Assembly (NCBI RefSeq): GCF_022479115.1
Contig: NZ_CP092497.1
Span: forward strand, 7,936,001 to 8,000,000
DNA length: 64,000 nucleotides
Reading direction: 5' to 3'
Origin: Amycolatopsis sp. EV170708-02-1
GTDB taxonomy: Bacteria; Actinomycetota; Actinomycetes; Mycobacteriales; Pseudonocardiaceae
A model generated the notes under the pieces. That model was not told the origin of the DNA. It did no database searches and saw only the letters and a list, made by a program, of their open reading frames with translations. A program made the position numbers and the translations under genes. This document shows positions 1-9,245 of this stretch, in pieces. How positions within the stretch are numbered: position 1 is the stretch's first letter; every line of letters starts with the position of its first letter.

Positions 1-1
1 C

Positions 2-61
2 AACGCCGGCCCGGACGGCAACCACGTCCTCATCACCAAAACCGACCTCTTCACCCCGTGA
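2..61 (+). CDS. 3' end of an unidentified protein
   Basis: Only the last 19 codons are in the window, ending at a TGA. The tail reads as hydrophilic residues finishing in TKTDLFTP. The frame is chosen because it is open from the window edge and stops just before a strong hairpin, but it is too short to identify. It converges on the nnaR-like gene. Confidence 0.4.
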   Translation, partial: NAGPDGNHVLITKTDLFTP

Positions 62-70
62 CCCACCCCC

Positions 71-134
71 CGCATTTCGTCCTCTGAATGCGGTAGTTGC
101 ACGCGCAAGGACCGCATTCAGAGGACGAAACGCG
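71..134. terminator. Family A hairpin between convergent genes
   Basis: Two perfect 20-base arms (75-94 and 111-130) enclose a 16-base loop. There is no U-tract. It lies between the end of the leftmost gene and the end of the nnaR-like gene, so it probably terminates both. Close copies lie at 19301-19354 and 49811-49866, also between convergent ends. Confidence 0.7.
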
Positions 135-138
135 GGCG

Positions 139-1242
139 TCAGGGGTCGACGGCCAGGCGGTAGCCGCGTTTCACCACCGTCTGGACCAGTTTCGGCGTAC
201 CCAAGGAATTCCGCAGGCGGCCGATGGCGGTTTCGACGGCGTGTTCCTCGCCGCCGTCGGGCAACGCCGAGACCAGCTCACGCCGGGAGAACACCCGCCC
301 CGGCGATTCCGCCAGCGCCCGCAGTACGGCCATCGGCGCGGGCGCGATGTCGCACCACTGCCCGTCGACCAGCGCTGCCTGACCGCGTAGTTCGATACTC
401 CGCCCGCCGGCGGTCAGCCTCGGCGAACGGGATTCGAGCGCGTCGGACACCGTCCGCGCCAGCGCCCCGATCCGCGACCGCGCGGGCTGCACCGTCGGGA
501 TGCCCAGCGCGGCCAGCGGCGCCGCGGTGATCGGCCCGACGCAGGCCGCCACGACCCGTTTCTCCAGTGCCCGAACGACTCCCGGCAGCCGCCCGGTCCG
601 CTTCGCCACCGCCAGCATGGACGCGGCCGCGGGCGCGCTGGTGAACGGCAGCGCGTCCACCGAACCGTCGACGACGCCGTCCAGCAGCCGGTCCAGCGGT
701 CCCGGATCGGCAGGCCCGACCCACCGGTACACCGGCACCTCGATCACTTCGGCACCCGCGGAGCGCAGACTGTCCACAAAGTACGGAAGCGGCTCGCCGT
801 GCAGCTGCACCGCGATCCGCTGACCGTCCACACCGGAATCGAGCAGATGTCTCAGCACCTCGGCGTTGCTCTCCGAGGCGGGCGAGTAGTCCTCCGAGAG
901 CCCGGCTGCGCGGATCGCGCCCTTGGCCTTCGGACCGCGCGCGAGCAGCGCCGACTTCCCCAGCCTGCCCAGCAGCTCCTCCCCCAGCCCCCAGCCTTCG
1001 GCCGCCTCGACCCAGCCGCGGAAGCCGATCCCGGTCGTCGCGACGACGACGTCGACCCGGTCTTCCAGCAGGCGCATGGTGGCCGACCGCAGCTCCGTGT
1101 CGTCGGCGAGCGGCACGATCCGGATCGCCGGGCCGTAGCGCACGGTCGCGCCCTTGCGCACGAACAGCGCGCCGAGCTCGTCAGCCCGCCGCGCCGCCGT
1201 GATCCCGATGACGAATCCCGCCAGGGGAAGGACTTCTGTCAC
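139..1242 (-). CDS. nnaR: NnaR-type regulator: HemD-like domain plus winged helix
   Basis: The 367-residue protein has a uroporphyrinogen-III synthase-like domain (about 1-260) and a C-terminal OmpR-type winged-helix domain (about 275-367, ending in VVKRGYRLAVDP). This is the architecture of NnaR, described in Streptomyces and Mycobacterium as a partner of GlnR in nitrate/nitrite assimilation. The GTG start at 1242 overlaps the nirD stop codon, so it is the last gene of the nitrite reductase operon. A longer in-frame start at 1323 would run inside nirD and is not used. A role in siroheme synthesis cannot be excluded, but the fused DNA-binding domain and location favour regulation. Confidence 0.85.
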   Translation of the reverse strand: MTEVLPLAGFVIGITAARRADELGALFVRKGATVRYGPAIRIVPLADDTELRSATMRLLEDRVDVVVATTGIGFRGWVEAAEGWGLGEELLGRLGKSALLARGPKAKGAIRAAGLSEDYSPASESNAEVLRHLLDSGVDGQRIAVQLHGEPLPYFVDSLRSAGAEVIEVPVYRWVGPADPGPLDRLLDGVVDGSVDALPFTSAPAAASMLAVAKRTGRLPGVVRALEKRVVAACVGPITAAPLAALGIPTVQPARSRIGALARTVSDALESRSPRLTAGGRSIELRGQAALVDGQWCDIAPAPMAVLRALAESPGRVFSRRELVSALPDGGEEHAVETAIGRLRNSLGTPKLVQTVVKRGYRLAVDP

Positions 1243-1586
1243 GGCGAGAATTCCACCTCCACCACACCCCCGGTCACCCGGACCCGATACGCCGCGACCG
1301 ACACACCTTCGGCGTCGAGGCATTCACCGGTCCGCAGATCGAAGCGTTCCTTGTACACCGGCGAAGCCACCACCGGGACGCCGCCCGCGTCGCCCACGAT
1401 GCCTCGCGAAAGCACCGCCGCACCACTGATCGGGTCCACATTGGACAACGCGTGCCACCGGTCGCCGGGGAGCCGGAAGATCGCCACCTGCGTCCCGCCT
1501 TCGAGCAGGGCCGCGACACCGGACCATTCGGGGACGGCGCCCGCCGCGCAGACGGCGGTCCAGGTGCGCTCGATCGACGTCGTCAC
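1239..1586 (-). CDS. nirD: Nitrite reductase small subunit NirD
   Basis: This 115-residue protein has the NirD Rieske-like beta fold without Rieske Cys/His ligands: VAIFRLPGDRWHALSNVDP, then SPVYKERFDLRTGEC. It partners NirB in NADH-dependent reduction of nitrite to ammonium in the cytoplasm. The GTG start overlaps the nirB stop by 4 bases, and its own stop overlaps the nnaR-like start in the same way, so the three genes are translationally coupled. Confidence 0.92.
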   Translation of the reverse strand: MTTSIERTWTAVCAAGAVPEWSGVAALLEGGTQVAIFRLPGDRWHALSNVDPISGAAVLSRGIVGDAGGVPVVASPVYKERFDLRTGECLDAEGVSVAAYRVRVTGGVVEVEFSP

Positions 1587-4087
1587 TGTTTCACCTCCGG
1601 GATGCCCAGCAGCACGGGCACTTTCTGGTCGCGTTCGGTGCGGAACGAGATCGTCGGATCCGGTGTGCCCGGCGCGTTGACGAACGAGCTGAACTTCGCC
1701 AGCTTCTCCGGATCCTCCAGCACGCCGCGCCATTCGTCGGCGTAGTCGCCGACGTGTTTGGCCATCGCCGCGTCGAGATCCTCGCAGATGCCGAGCTTGT
1801 CGTCGACGATCACCGCGCGCAGGTGGTCGAGACCGCCTTCCATCTCCTCGACCCACGGCGCGGTGCGCTGCAGGCGGTCGGCCGTGCGGACGTAGAACAT
1901 CAGGAACCGGTCGATCGTCCGGATCAGCGTCTCGGTGTCCACTTCGGACACCAGCAGATCCGCGTGCCGCGGGGTCGCGCCGCCGTTCCCGCCGACGTAG
2001 AGGTTCCAGCCCTTGTCGGTGGCGATGACACCGAAGTCCTTGCTCCGCGCCTCCGCGCATTCCCGCGCACAACCCGAAACGGCCGACTTCAGCTTGTGCG
2101 GCGAACGCAGGCCGCGGTAACGCAGCTCCAGCTCGATCGCGAGCCCGACACTGTCCTGCACGCCGTAGCGGCACCACGTCGAACCCACGCAGGATTTGAC
2201 CGTGCGCAACGACTTCCCGTACGCGTGCCCCGACTCGAACCCGGCGTCGACGAGCCGCCGCCAGATCAGCGGAAGCTGGTCGACGGTGGCGCCGAACAGG
2301 TCGATCCGCTGGCCACCGGTGATCTTGGTGTACAGCCCGAAATCCATCGCCACCTGCGCGATCACCATGAGCTTCTCCGGCGTGACCTCGCCGCCGGGGA
2401 TCCGCGGCACCACCGAATAGGTGCCGTTGCGCTGGAGGTTCGCCAGGAACTTGTCGTTGGTGTCCTGCAGGGTCGCCTGCTCGCCGGCGAGGATATGCCC
2501 GTTGCCCAGCGTGGCCAGGATGGACGCGATCGCCGGTTTGCAGATCGCGCAGCCGGTTCCGGTGCCGTAGCGGTCGATCATCTCGCTGAACGTGGTGATC
2601 CGCGTGGCCTGGAGGATCTGGAACAGCTCCGCCCGCGACTGGGTGAAGTGCTCGCACAACGCCTTCGACTGCTCGACACCGCACGCCGTCAGCAGCTTGC
2701 CCAGCAGCGGGACACACGATCCGCAGGCCGTGCCCGCCCGGGTGCAGCCCTTGATCTTGGCGACCGAATCGCAGCCCTCTTCGGTGATCGCGTGCGTGAT
2801 CGCGCCCTTGGAAACCGCGTTGCAGGAACAGATCTGCGCGGCGTCCGGCAGCGCGTCGACCCCGACCGCCGCCCCGCCACCGGCCGGGGCGAGGATCGCG
2901 CCCGGTTCGGCGGGCAACGGCCTGCCGACCATCGCGCGCAGGGTGTTGAACTCGCTCGCGTCGCCGACCAGCACCCCGCCGAGCAGCGTCTTCGAGTCGT
3001 CTGAGACGACCAGCTTCTTGTACGTCCCGGCGACGGCGTCGTTGAACGCGACCTCCAGCGCGCCCTCGGTCGCCGCGTGCGCGTCGCCGAAGCTGGCGAC
3101 GTCGACGCCCATGAGCTTGAGTTTCGTCGACATGTCCGGCTCGGGGAACGTGCCCTCGCCGCCGGTCAGCCGCGCCGCGACGATCTCGGCCATCGCGTAC
3201 CCGGGCGCCACGATGCCGTACACCTTGCCGTCCACGGCCGCGCACTCACCGATCGCGTACACGGCGGGGTCGGCCGTCCGGCAGGTGTCGTCGACCAGGA
3301 TCCCGCCCCGCGCACCGACTTCCAGCCCGGACGAGCGGGCAAGATCGTCACGCGGCCGGATACCGGCGGAGAACACGACCAGGTCGACGTCGAGCTCGGT
3401 GCCGTTGCCGAGCTTCGCGATGTAGCGTTCGCCGTCCGGCTCGATGGCGTCGGTCGACGTTCCCGTGTGGACGGTCACGTCGAGGTCGGTGATCAGCCGC
3501 CGGAGCAGGCCGCCGCCGCCCTCGTCGACCTGCAGTGGCATCAGGCGCGGCGCCATCTCGACCACGTGCGGCGAAAGCCCCATGTCCCGCAACGCCTTCG
3601 CCGCTTCCAGCCCCAGGAGCCCGCCACCGATGACGACCGCCGAACGCCGTCCGCGCCCGGGCCGCTGAGCGGCCTCCCGGATGGCGTCGAGGTCTTCGAT
3701 CGTCCGGTAGACGAAGCAGCCGGGGAGGTCATGACCCGGCACCGGCGGGACGAACGGCCGCGAACCGGTCGCGAGGACGAGCGTGTCGTACGGCTGCTCG
3801 TGCCCCGCTTCGGTGACGACGATCTTGCGCTCGCGATCCACCGAAGCGACCGTGTCGCCGAGCCGAAGCTCGACCAGCGGATCGCCCGCGTAGTCCGCGC
3901 CTTCCAGAGCGAGGGAAGCCGGATCCCAGGTGTCCACATAGGACGTCAGAGCGACCCGGTCGTACGCGGGACGCGCCTCCTCGGCGAGCACCACGACCTG
4001 CCACTGGCCGGTCTTGTCCTCCGCGCGCACGGCCTCCACGAGCCGGTGCGCGACCATGCCATGTCCGACGACGACGAGTTTCCGCAT
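1583..4087 (-). CDS. nirB: NADH-dependent nitrite reductase large subunit NirB
   Basis: The 834-residue protein reduces nitrite to ammonium with NADH. Domains in order: FAD/NAD-binding oxidoreductase (GHGMVAHRLVE near residue 8 and VIGGGLLGLEAAKAL near 150), a BFD-like [2Fe-2S] domain with C420, C422, C455 and C458, then ferredoxin-like and siroheme/4Fe-4S domains with C633, C639, C673 and C677. All expected cluster cysteines are visible and the length is normal. The ATG start overlaps the narK stop by 4 bases; an upstream in-frame extension would run through narK and is rejected. Confidence 0.96.
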   Translation of the reverse strand: MRKLVVVGHGMVAHRLVEAVRAEDKTGQWQVVVLAEEARPAYDRVALTSYVDTWDPASLALEGADYAGDPLVELRLGDTVASVDRERKIVVTEAGHEQPYDTLVLATGSRPFVPPVPGHDLPGCFVYRTIEDLDAIREAAQRPGRGRRSAVVIGGGLLGLEAAKALRDMGLSPHVVEMAPRLMPLQVDEGGGGLLRRLITDLDVTVHTGTSTDAIEPDGERYIAKLGNGTELDVDLVVFSAGIRPRDDLARSSGLEVGARGGILVDDTCRTADPAVYAIGECAAVDGKVYGIVAPGYAMAEIVAARLTGGEGTFPEPDMSTKLKLMGVDVASFGDAHAATEGALEVAFNDAVAGTYKKLVVSDDSKTLLGGVLVGDASEFNTLRAMVGRPLPAEPGAILAPAGGGAAVGVDALPDAAQICSCNAVSKGAITHAITEEGCDSVAKIKGCTRAGTACGSCVPLLGKLLTACGVEQSKALCEHFTQSRAELFQILQATRITTFSEMIDRYGTGTGCAICKPAIASILATLGNGHILAGEQATLQDTNDKFLANLQRNGTYSVVPRIPGGEVTPEKLMVIAQVAMDFGLYTKITGGQRIDLFGATVDQLPLIWRRLVDAGFESGHAYGKSLRTVKSCVGSTWCRYGVQDSVGLAIELELRYRGLRSPHKLKSAVSGCARECAEARSKDFGVIATDKGWNLYVGGNGGATPRHADLLVSEVDTETLIRTIDRFLMFYVRTADRLQRTAPWVEEMEGGLDHLRAVIVDDKLGICEDLDAAMAKHVGDYADEWRGVLEDPEKLAKFSSFVNAPGTPDPTISFRTERDQKVPVLLGIPEVKQ

Positions 4088-5445
4088 CAGACCTCCGCTC
4101 CGGCGAGCGCCAGACCTCGGGTGCTCGCCACCTCCGACTGCTGTTTGCGCAGGTACACCGCCCACGTGACGGCGAAGCACAGCCCGTAGAAGACGAGGAA
4201 GGCGATGAACGCCGGCACCCCACTCTTGGTGTCCGCGAACGATTGGCGGAAGGCCAGGTTGATGAACAACCCGCCGAGCGCGCCGATCGCTCCGGCCAGC
4301 CCGATCAGAGCCCCGGAGAGCTTGCGGGCCTTGAGCATCTCCAGCGTCTCGTCGGCGCCCTCGCTGATCGCGACCTTCGCCTTGGCCCGGAAGATCGCCG
4401 GGATCATCTTGTACGTCGAGCCGTTGCCGATCCCGGTGAGCACGAACAGCACGATGAACGCGATGGTGAACAGCGCCAGCGAGTTCGACGTCGACGCGAG
4501 GATCAGCACCACGGTCGCCGCGGCCATGCCGACGAACGTCACGAAGGTGATCTTGCCGCCGCCGATCCGGTCGGCCAGCCAGCCGCCGGTCGGCCGCGAG
4601 AACGAGCCGAGCAGCGGGCCGAGGAAGGTCACCGCGGCCGCCTGCAGCGGGGTCCGGCCGAACTGGTTCTGCAGCACGAGGCCGAAAGCGAAGCTGTACC
4701 CGATGAACGAACCGAACGTGCCGACGTACAGGAACGACATCACCCAGGTGTGCGGATCCCTGACGACCTCGCGCATCGCCTTGGTGTCGTTCTTCATCGA
4801 AGCGAGGTTGTCCATGTAGAAGTACGCGCAGACCGCCGCGACCACGATCAGCGGGATGTAGATCGCGAGCACCACCCGCGGCGCGGTGGCGCCGACGGTC
4901 CCGATGACCAGCAGGCCGATCAGCTGGATCGCCGCCACACCGAGGTTCCCGCCGCCCGCGTTGAGCCCGAGCGCCCAGCCCTTGTGCTTCTCGGGGTAGA
5001 ACGCGTTGATGTTGGTCATCGACGACGCGAAGTTCCCGCCGCCGACCCCGCCGAGCGCGGCGATCAGCAGGAACGTGCCGAGCGAAGTGCCCGGCTGCAT
5101 GGCGATCGCCGCCAGGATCGTGGGCGCCAGCAACAGCAGCGCGCTGACGATCGTCCAGTTCCGGCCGCCGAACCGCGCCACCGCGAAGGTGTAGAGCGGC
5201 CGCATCAGCGCACCGATCAGCGTCGGCGTCGAGACCAGCAGGAACTTGTCGGCGGCGGAGAAACCGTACTGCGGGCCCATGAACAGGACCATGACCGACC
5301 ACAGTGTCCAGACGGAGAAGCCGATGTGCTCGGCCAGGATGGAGAACCAGAGGTTCCGCCGGGCGACCTTCTTCCCGGTCTCCTCCCAGAACTGCTCGTT
5401 CTCCGGATCCCAGTGCTCGATCCAGCGCTTTCCACGAGCGTGCAT
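4087..5445 (-). CDS. narK: Nitrate/nitrite transporter, NarK family
   Basis: This 452-residue MFS protein has about 12 membrane segments. It carries nitrate-porter signature stretches: GGGNFASSMTNINAFYP followed by KGWALGLNAGGGNLG. It probably imports nitrate or exchanges nitrite for the assimilatory enzymes around it. The ATG start has a good ribosome-binding site, AAGGAGG, about 5 bases upstream. It is 29 bases downstream of the reductase gene and coupled to nirB by an ATGA overlap. Confidence 0.93.
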   Translation of the reverse strand: MHARGKRWIEHWDPENEQFWEETGKKVARRNLWFSILAEHIGFSVWTLWSVMVLFMGPQYGFSAADKFLLVSTPTLIGALMRPLYTFAVARFGGRNWTIVSALLLLAPTILAAIAMQPGTSLGTFLLIAALGGVGGGNFASSMTNINAFYPEKHKGWALGLNAGGGNLGVAAIQLIGLLVIGTVGATAPRVVLAIYIPLIVVAAVCAYFYMDNLASMKNDTKAMREVVRDPHTWVMSFLYVGTFGSFIGYSFAFGLVLQNQFGRTPLQAAAVTFLGPLLGSFSRPTGGWLADRIGGGKITFVTFVGMAAATVVLILASTSNSLALFTIAFIVLFVLTGIGNGSTYKMIPAIFRAKAKVAISEGADETLEMLKARKLSGALIGLAGAIGALGGLFINLAFRQSFADTKSGVPAFIAFLVFYGLCFAVTWAVYLRKQQSEVASTRGLALAGAEV

Positions 5446-5474
5446 GAGGTCCTCCTTGGTGGATGCGTTCGGGT

Positions 5475-6902
5475 TCACTGGGCGGCCAGCCATTTCGCGA
5501 CCCCGCCGACGGCGTCCTTGCAGCCGCCGCAGCCGGTCGTCGCGCGGGTCGCCCCGGCGAGGGCGGGGACGTCGGTGGCGCCGCCGCGCCACGCTTCGAC
5601 GAGCCGTCCCTTGGTCACCGCGTTGCAGCGGCAGATGACCGCCGACGCGGGCAGATCGGCCGGGCTCGCCGCCGATGGCGCCCCGGGCGGCAGGGATCGT
5701 CCTAAAAGGACAGCCAGCCGGTCTTCGGGTACCGGCGTACCCCGGTCGTAGAGCTGCGTGATCGTCGCGGCCGCGTCGGGCAGGCCGAGCAGGATCGCGC
5801 CGGCCACGCGGTTCTCGCGGATGACGAGCTTGCCGTAGCGGCAGCCCGCCGGGTCGCTGAAGGTGAGCACTTCGGCGGTCGGGTCGTCCGCGCCGGTCAT
5901 CGTCTCGCCGAGCGCGGTGAGGTCGATGCCGCGCGCCTTGAGCCGGGTCACCGCCTGGGTGCCGCGGTAGCGCGAGGCGGATTTCGCGCCGGTGACCAGA
6001 TCCGCGACGACGGCGGCCTGTTCCCACGCGGGCTGCACGAGACCGCCGAACGCGCCCGGATGCTTCGCGCAGTCGCCGATCGCGTGGATCCGGCCGTCGC
6101 TGGTGCGTAGCAGATCGTCGACGACGATGCCGCCTTCGACGGTCAGCCCGGCGTCCACGGCCAGTTTCGTCTCCGGCCGGACGCCGGTGGAGACGACGAT
6201 GAGATCGGCGGGCACATGCGTGCCGTCGTCGAGTTTGAGCCCGTCGCCGCTGACGTAACGCGCGGCCCCGACACCGAGCCGGAAGGCGACGCCGAGTTCT
6301 TCGAGTTTCCTGGTCAGCACTCGCGCCGATTCCGCGTCCAGCTGACGTTCCATGATGTGCGGCATCGGGTGCACGACGGTGACGAGGTTCCCGCGTCCGG
6401 CGAGGCCTCGCGCGGCCTCCAGGCCGAGCAACCCGCCGCCGAGGACGGCCACCGGCGCGCCCAGTTTGGCGGCGTCGAGAATGCGCGCGCAGTCGTCGAG
6501 GGTGCGGAACGCGACGACGTCCGGGCCGGGTTCGAGCCCTTCGACCGGCGGCATCCACGGGTTGGCGCCGGTGGCGAGCACGAGCGCGTCGTAGTCCACA
6601 GTGGACCCGTCGTCGAGGTGGATCCGCCGCGCGTCCCGGTCGATCGACGTCGCGGAGACACCCCGGCGCAGATCCGCCCGGGTACGGGACGGCCATTCGT
6701 CGTCGTGCAGCCGGACGGCCTCGGGCCGCATGGTGCCGGCGACCACCGACGAGAGCAGCACCCGGTTGTAGGCCGTGTGCTCCTCCGCGCCGACGACCGT
6801 GAGCCGCACCCGCTCGCCTTCGGGATCGCGGCGCTGGATCTCGTCCGCGAGCCGCGCGCCCGCCATCCCGTATCCGGCGATGACCACCGACCGGGGGCTC
6901 AC
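5475..6902 (-). CDS. FAD/NAD(P) flavoprotein with BFD [2Fe-2S] domain, nitrate reductase electron donor
   Basis: The 475-residue protein is a pyridine nucleotide-disulphide oxidoreductase: GYGMAGARLADEI at the N-terminus and VLGGGLLGLEAARGL in the middle. It ends in a BFD-like domain with C424, C426, C458 and C461. It resembles the NirB N-terminal half without the siroheme part, as in NasB/NasC-type subunits that pass electrons from NAD(P)H to assimilatory nitrate reductase. The GTG start overlaps the nasA stop by 4 bases, supporting that pairing. A rubredoxin-reductase-like role is possible but less likely here. Confidence 0.85.
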   Translation of the reverse strand: MSPRSVVIAGYGMAGARLADEIQRRDPEGERVRLTVVGAEEHTAYNRVLLSSVVAGTMRPEAVRLHDDEWPSRTRADLRRGVSATSIDRDARRIHLDDGSTVDYDALVLATGANPWMPPVEGLEPGPDVVAFRTLDDCARILDAAKLGAPVAVLGGGLLGLEAARGLAGRGNLVTVVHPMPHIMERQLDAESARVLTRKLEELGVAFRLGVGAARYVSGDGLKLDDGTHVPADLIVVSTGVRPETKLAVDAGLTVEGGIVVDDLLRTSDGRIHAIGDCAKHPGAFGGLVQPAWEQAAVVADLVTGAKSASRYRGTQAVTRLKARGIDLTALGETMTGADDPTAEVLTFSDPAGCRYGKLVIRENRVAGAILLGLPDAAATITQLYDRGTPVPEDRLAVLLGRSLPPGAPSAASPADLPASAVICRCNAVTKGRLVEAWRGGATDVPALAGATRATTGCGGCKDAVGGVAKWLAAQ

Positions 6903-8968
6903 GCGGCGGCCTCGGCCGGGGCGAGCGCGACCGCGCACACCTTGAACTCGGGCATCCGGCTCGTCGGGTCGAGCGCCGGGTTGGTCAGCAGGTTCGCCCG
7001 GCCCTCGCCGGGGAAGTGGAACGGCAGGAACACCAGGTCGGGGCGCAGCGACGCCACGCAGCGGACACGGGCGACGGTCTCCCCGCGGCGGGAACGCACG
7101 ACGGCGAGGTCGCCCTCGGCCAGTCCCGCGCGAGCAGCGGTGTCGGGATGAACTTCCACGAAGGCCTCCGCCACGACGTCGTTGAGTTCCTTGACCAGCC
7201 GGGTCTGCGCCCCGGACTGGTAGTGCTGCAGGACCCGGCCGGTGGTGGCCTGCAAGGGGAATTCGGCGTCGGGCACCTCGGCGGGGCCGACGTGGTCCAC
7301 CGGCACGAACCGCGCGCGGCCGTCCGGGTGGGCGAAGCGGTCGAGGAACATCCGCGGCGTGCCGGGATGCGATTCCGCCGGGACCGGCCAGTAGAGGGCC
7401 TCGCCGTCGCGGAGCCGGTCGTAGGTGATGCCCGAGTAGTCGGCGACGCCGCCCTTGGACGCCTGGCGGAGCTCGGTGAAGACGGTCTCGGCGTCCGTCG
7501 GGAACCTGCCGTCGGGCTGGCCGAACCGGCGGGCGAGCTCGGAAAGCACGTAGAGATCGGTCTTCGCGCCGGACGGCGGATCGATCGCCTTGCGCCGCAG
7601 GAGGATCCGACCTTCGAGGTTGGTCATCGTGCCGTCCTCCTCGGCCCACTGGGTGACCGGCAGGACGACGTCGGCCATCGCCGCCGTCTCCGAGAGGACG
7701 AGGTCCGAGACCACCAGGAAGTCCAAAGAGGACACCTTGTCCTGGATGTTCCCGGCGCCGGGCGCGGAAACGACGAGGTTGCTGCCGAACACCATGAGCG
7801 CGCTCGGCCCGTCTTCGGTGCCGAGCGCCTCCAGCAGCTCGACGGCCGAACGGCCCGGCCCCGGCAGGGATTCCGGCGCCACACCCCAGACCCCGGCGAC
7901 GTACTCGCGGGCCGCGGGGTCGTCGATCTTGCGGTAGCCGGGCAGCTGGTCGGCCTTCTGCCCGTGCTCGCGACCGCCTTGGCCGTTGCCCTGCCCGGTC
8001 AGGCAGCCGAAGCCCGATCCCTTGCGTCCGGGCAGGCCGAGGGCGAGCGAGAGATTGATCCAGGCGTTGACCATCGCGGTGCCGTTGGCGTGCTGTTCGG
8101 TGCCTCGCGCGGTGAGGACGTAGGCGTTGCGGGCCGCGGCGAGCTTGGCGGCGACGCGGCGCTGGTCCGCGGCCGAGACGCCGGTGATCTGCTCGACGCG
8201 CTCCGGCCACCAGGCCGCGACCGACCGCCACAGCTCCTCGAAACCGTTCGTGCGCGTGTCCACATAGGACTGGTCGAGCAGGCCGTCGGCGACGACGGCG
8301 TGCAGGATGCCTTGCGCGAGCGCGAGGTCGGTGCCCGGCGCGGGTTGCAGATGCAGTCCGGCCAGTTCGGCGGTCGGCGTCCGGCGCGGGTCGACGACGA
8401 TGAGGTCCGCGCCCCGCAGGTGCTGGGTGAACGGCGGCATCGTCTCGGCCGGGTTCGCGCCGATCAGCAGGACCGCGTCGGCGTCGGCGAGATCCGTGAC
8501 CGGGAACGGCATGCCGCGGTCGGCGCCGAACGCCTTGATCCCGGCGGCGGCCGCCGACGACATGCAGAACCGGCCGTTGTAGTCGATCTGCGAGGTGCCC
8601 AGCGCGATCCGCGCGAATTTCCCCAGCAGATACGCCTTCTCGTTGGTCAGCCCACCGCCGCCGAAGACGGCGACCGCGTCGGCGCCCTTGGCCGCGCGGA
8701 TCTCGGTGAGCCGCCTGGCGACGAGGTCGAGCGCCTGCGGCCAGCTCGCGGGCCGGAGTTCGCCGTCGACCCTGATCAGCGGTGTCGTCAGGCGGGACGG
8801 CGAGGTGAGCAGCTCCCCCGACGTCCAGCCCTTCTGGCAGAGGCCGCCGGCGTTGACCGGGAAGTCGCGCGGGGCGACCCGGGCGCCGTCGAGGCTCATC
8901 CCGCACTGCAGGGCGCAGTACGGGCAGTGCGTGTCCACCGCGGTCACGGTGGGGGCGGCGAGCGGCAC
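6899..8968 (-). CDS. nasA: Assimilatory nitrate reductase catalytic subunit
   Basis: The 689-residue molybdopterin oxidoreductase starts with a [4Fe-4S] site at C15, C18, C22 and C44, followed by the Mo-bisMGD core (for example NGRFCMSSAAAAGIKAFG and GANPAETMPPF) and a C-terminal dinucleotide-binding domain. It has no Tat signal, as expected of a cytoplasmic assimilatory enzyme. The GTG at 8968 is preferred because GGAGGAGG lies 5 bases upstream; the GTG at 8974 overlaps that site. It is the first gene of the nitrate/nitrite cluster and is divergent from padR. Confidence 0.93.
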   Translation of the reverse strand: MPLAAPTVTAVDTHCPYCALQCGMSLDGARVAPRDFPVNAGGLCQKGWTSGELLTSPSRLTTPLIRVDGELRPASWPQALDLVARRLTEIRAAKGADAVAVFGGGGLTNEKAYLLGKFARIALGTSQIDYNGRFCMSSAAAAGIKAFGADRGMPFPVTDLADADAVLLIGANPAETMPPFTQHLRGADLIVVDPRRTPTAELAGLHLQPAPGTDLALAQGILHAVVADGLLDQSYVDTRTNGFEELWRSVAAWWPERVEQITGVSAADQRRVAAKLAAARNAYVLTARGTEQHANGTAMVNAWINLSLALGLPGRKGSGFGCLTGQGNGQGGREHGQKADQLPGYRKIDDPAAREYVAGVWGVAPESLPGPGRSAVELLEALGTEDGPSALMVFGSNLVVSAPGAGNIQDKVSSLDFLVVSDLVLSETAAMADVVLPVTQWAEEDGTMTNLEGRILLRRKAIDPPSGAKTDLYVLSELARRFGQPDGRFPTDAETVFTELRQASKGGVADYSGITYDRLRDGEALYWPVPAESHPGTPRMFLDRFAHPDGRARFVPVDHVGPAEVPDAEFPLQATTGRVLQHYQSGAQTRLVKELNDVVAEAFVEVHPDTAARAGLAEGDLAVVRSRRGETVARVRCVASLRPDLVFLPFHFPGEGRANLLTNPALDPTSRMPEFKVCAVALAPAEAAA

Positions 8969-9036
8969 GGGCACCTCCTCCAGGCGTCGATAGCGCTTGA
9001 AGGTAGGTAGGTCGTGTTACCTGAAAACTCCTGAAT

Positions 9037-9052
9037 GTTTCAGGCGTTTGAC
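9037..9052 (-). promoter_or_regulatory. Possible GlnR box upstream of nasA
   Basis: On the minus strand this reads GTCAA, six bases, GAAAC. That fits the actinomycete GlnR pattern gTnAC-n6-GaAAC with one mismatch in the first half. It is about 70 bases upstream of the nasA start. A second adjacent box is poor. GlnR control of nas/nir genes is established in related genera; binding here is inferred. Confidence 0.4.
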
Positions 9053-9106
9053 ATTGCCCGCCGACGATGGACGTCACACCGTGAGGTCGGCGAGGCGGCC
9101 CGGGAC

Positions 9107-9159
9107 GTCGCGAAAGCCACTTTCGGGACGTCAGATGTCCCGAAAGTGGCTTTCGCGAC
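9107..9159. repeat. Perfect 23-bp inverted repeat in the divergent nasA-padR gap
   Basis: Arms 9107-9129 and 9137-9159 are exact reverse complements with a 7-base loop. Unlike the other large hairpins here, it lies between divergent starts and not after a stop codon. It could insulate the two promoters or attenuate the nasA leader if transcription begins upstream. Confidence 0.75.
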
Positions 9160-9190
9160 ACCTTTTAGACGCGGCGCGGGCCCAAGGGGC

Positions 9191-9245
9191 CGAAGGGACC
9201 CTTCACCGCGTGAGCATGAATTGCGGGGAAAGGCCCCTTCAGCAG
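9191..9245. repeat. Family D-like degenerate hairpin
   Basis: An imperfect inverted repeat pairs GAAGGGACCCTTCACCGCG with CGGGGAAAGGCCCCTTC. It resembles the CTGAAGG..CCGC hairpins at 31191-31239 and 57292-57334, but pairing is weaker. It lies just upstream of the padR operator. Confidence 0.5.

Noticed and set aside
1754..3004. 416-codon frame opposite nirB
   Set aside because: No recognisable domain, and nirB has every cofactor residue in the other frame.
7016..9010. Long open frame on the strand opposite nasA
   Set aside because: It is Arg/Gly/Pro/Val-rich without domains and mirrors a well-supported gene; high GC keeps opposite frames open.
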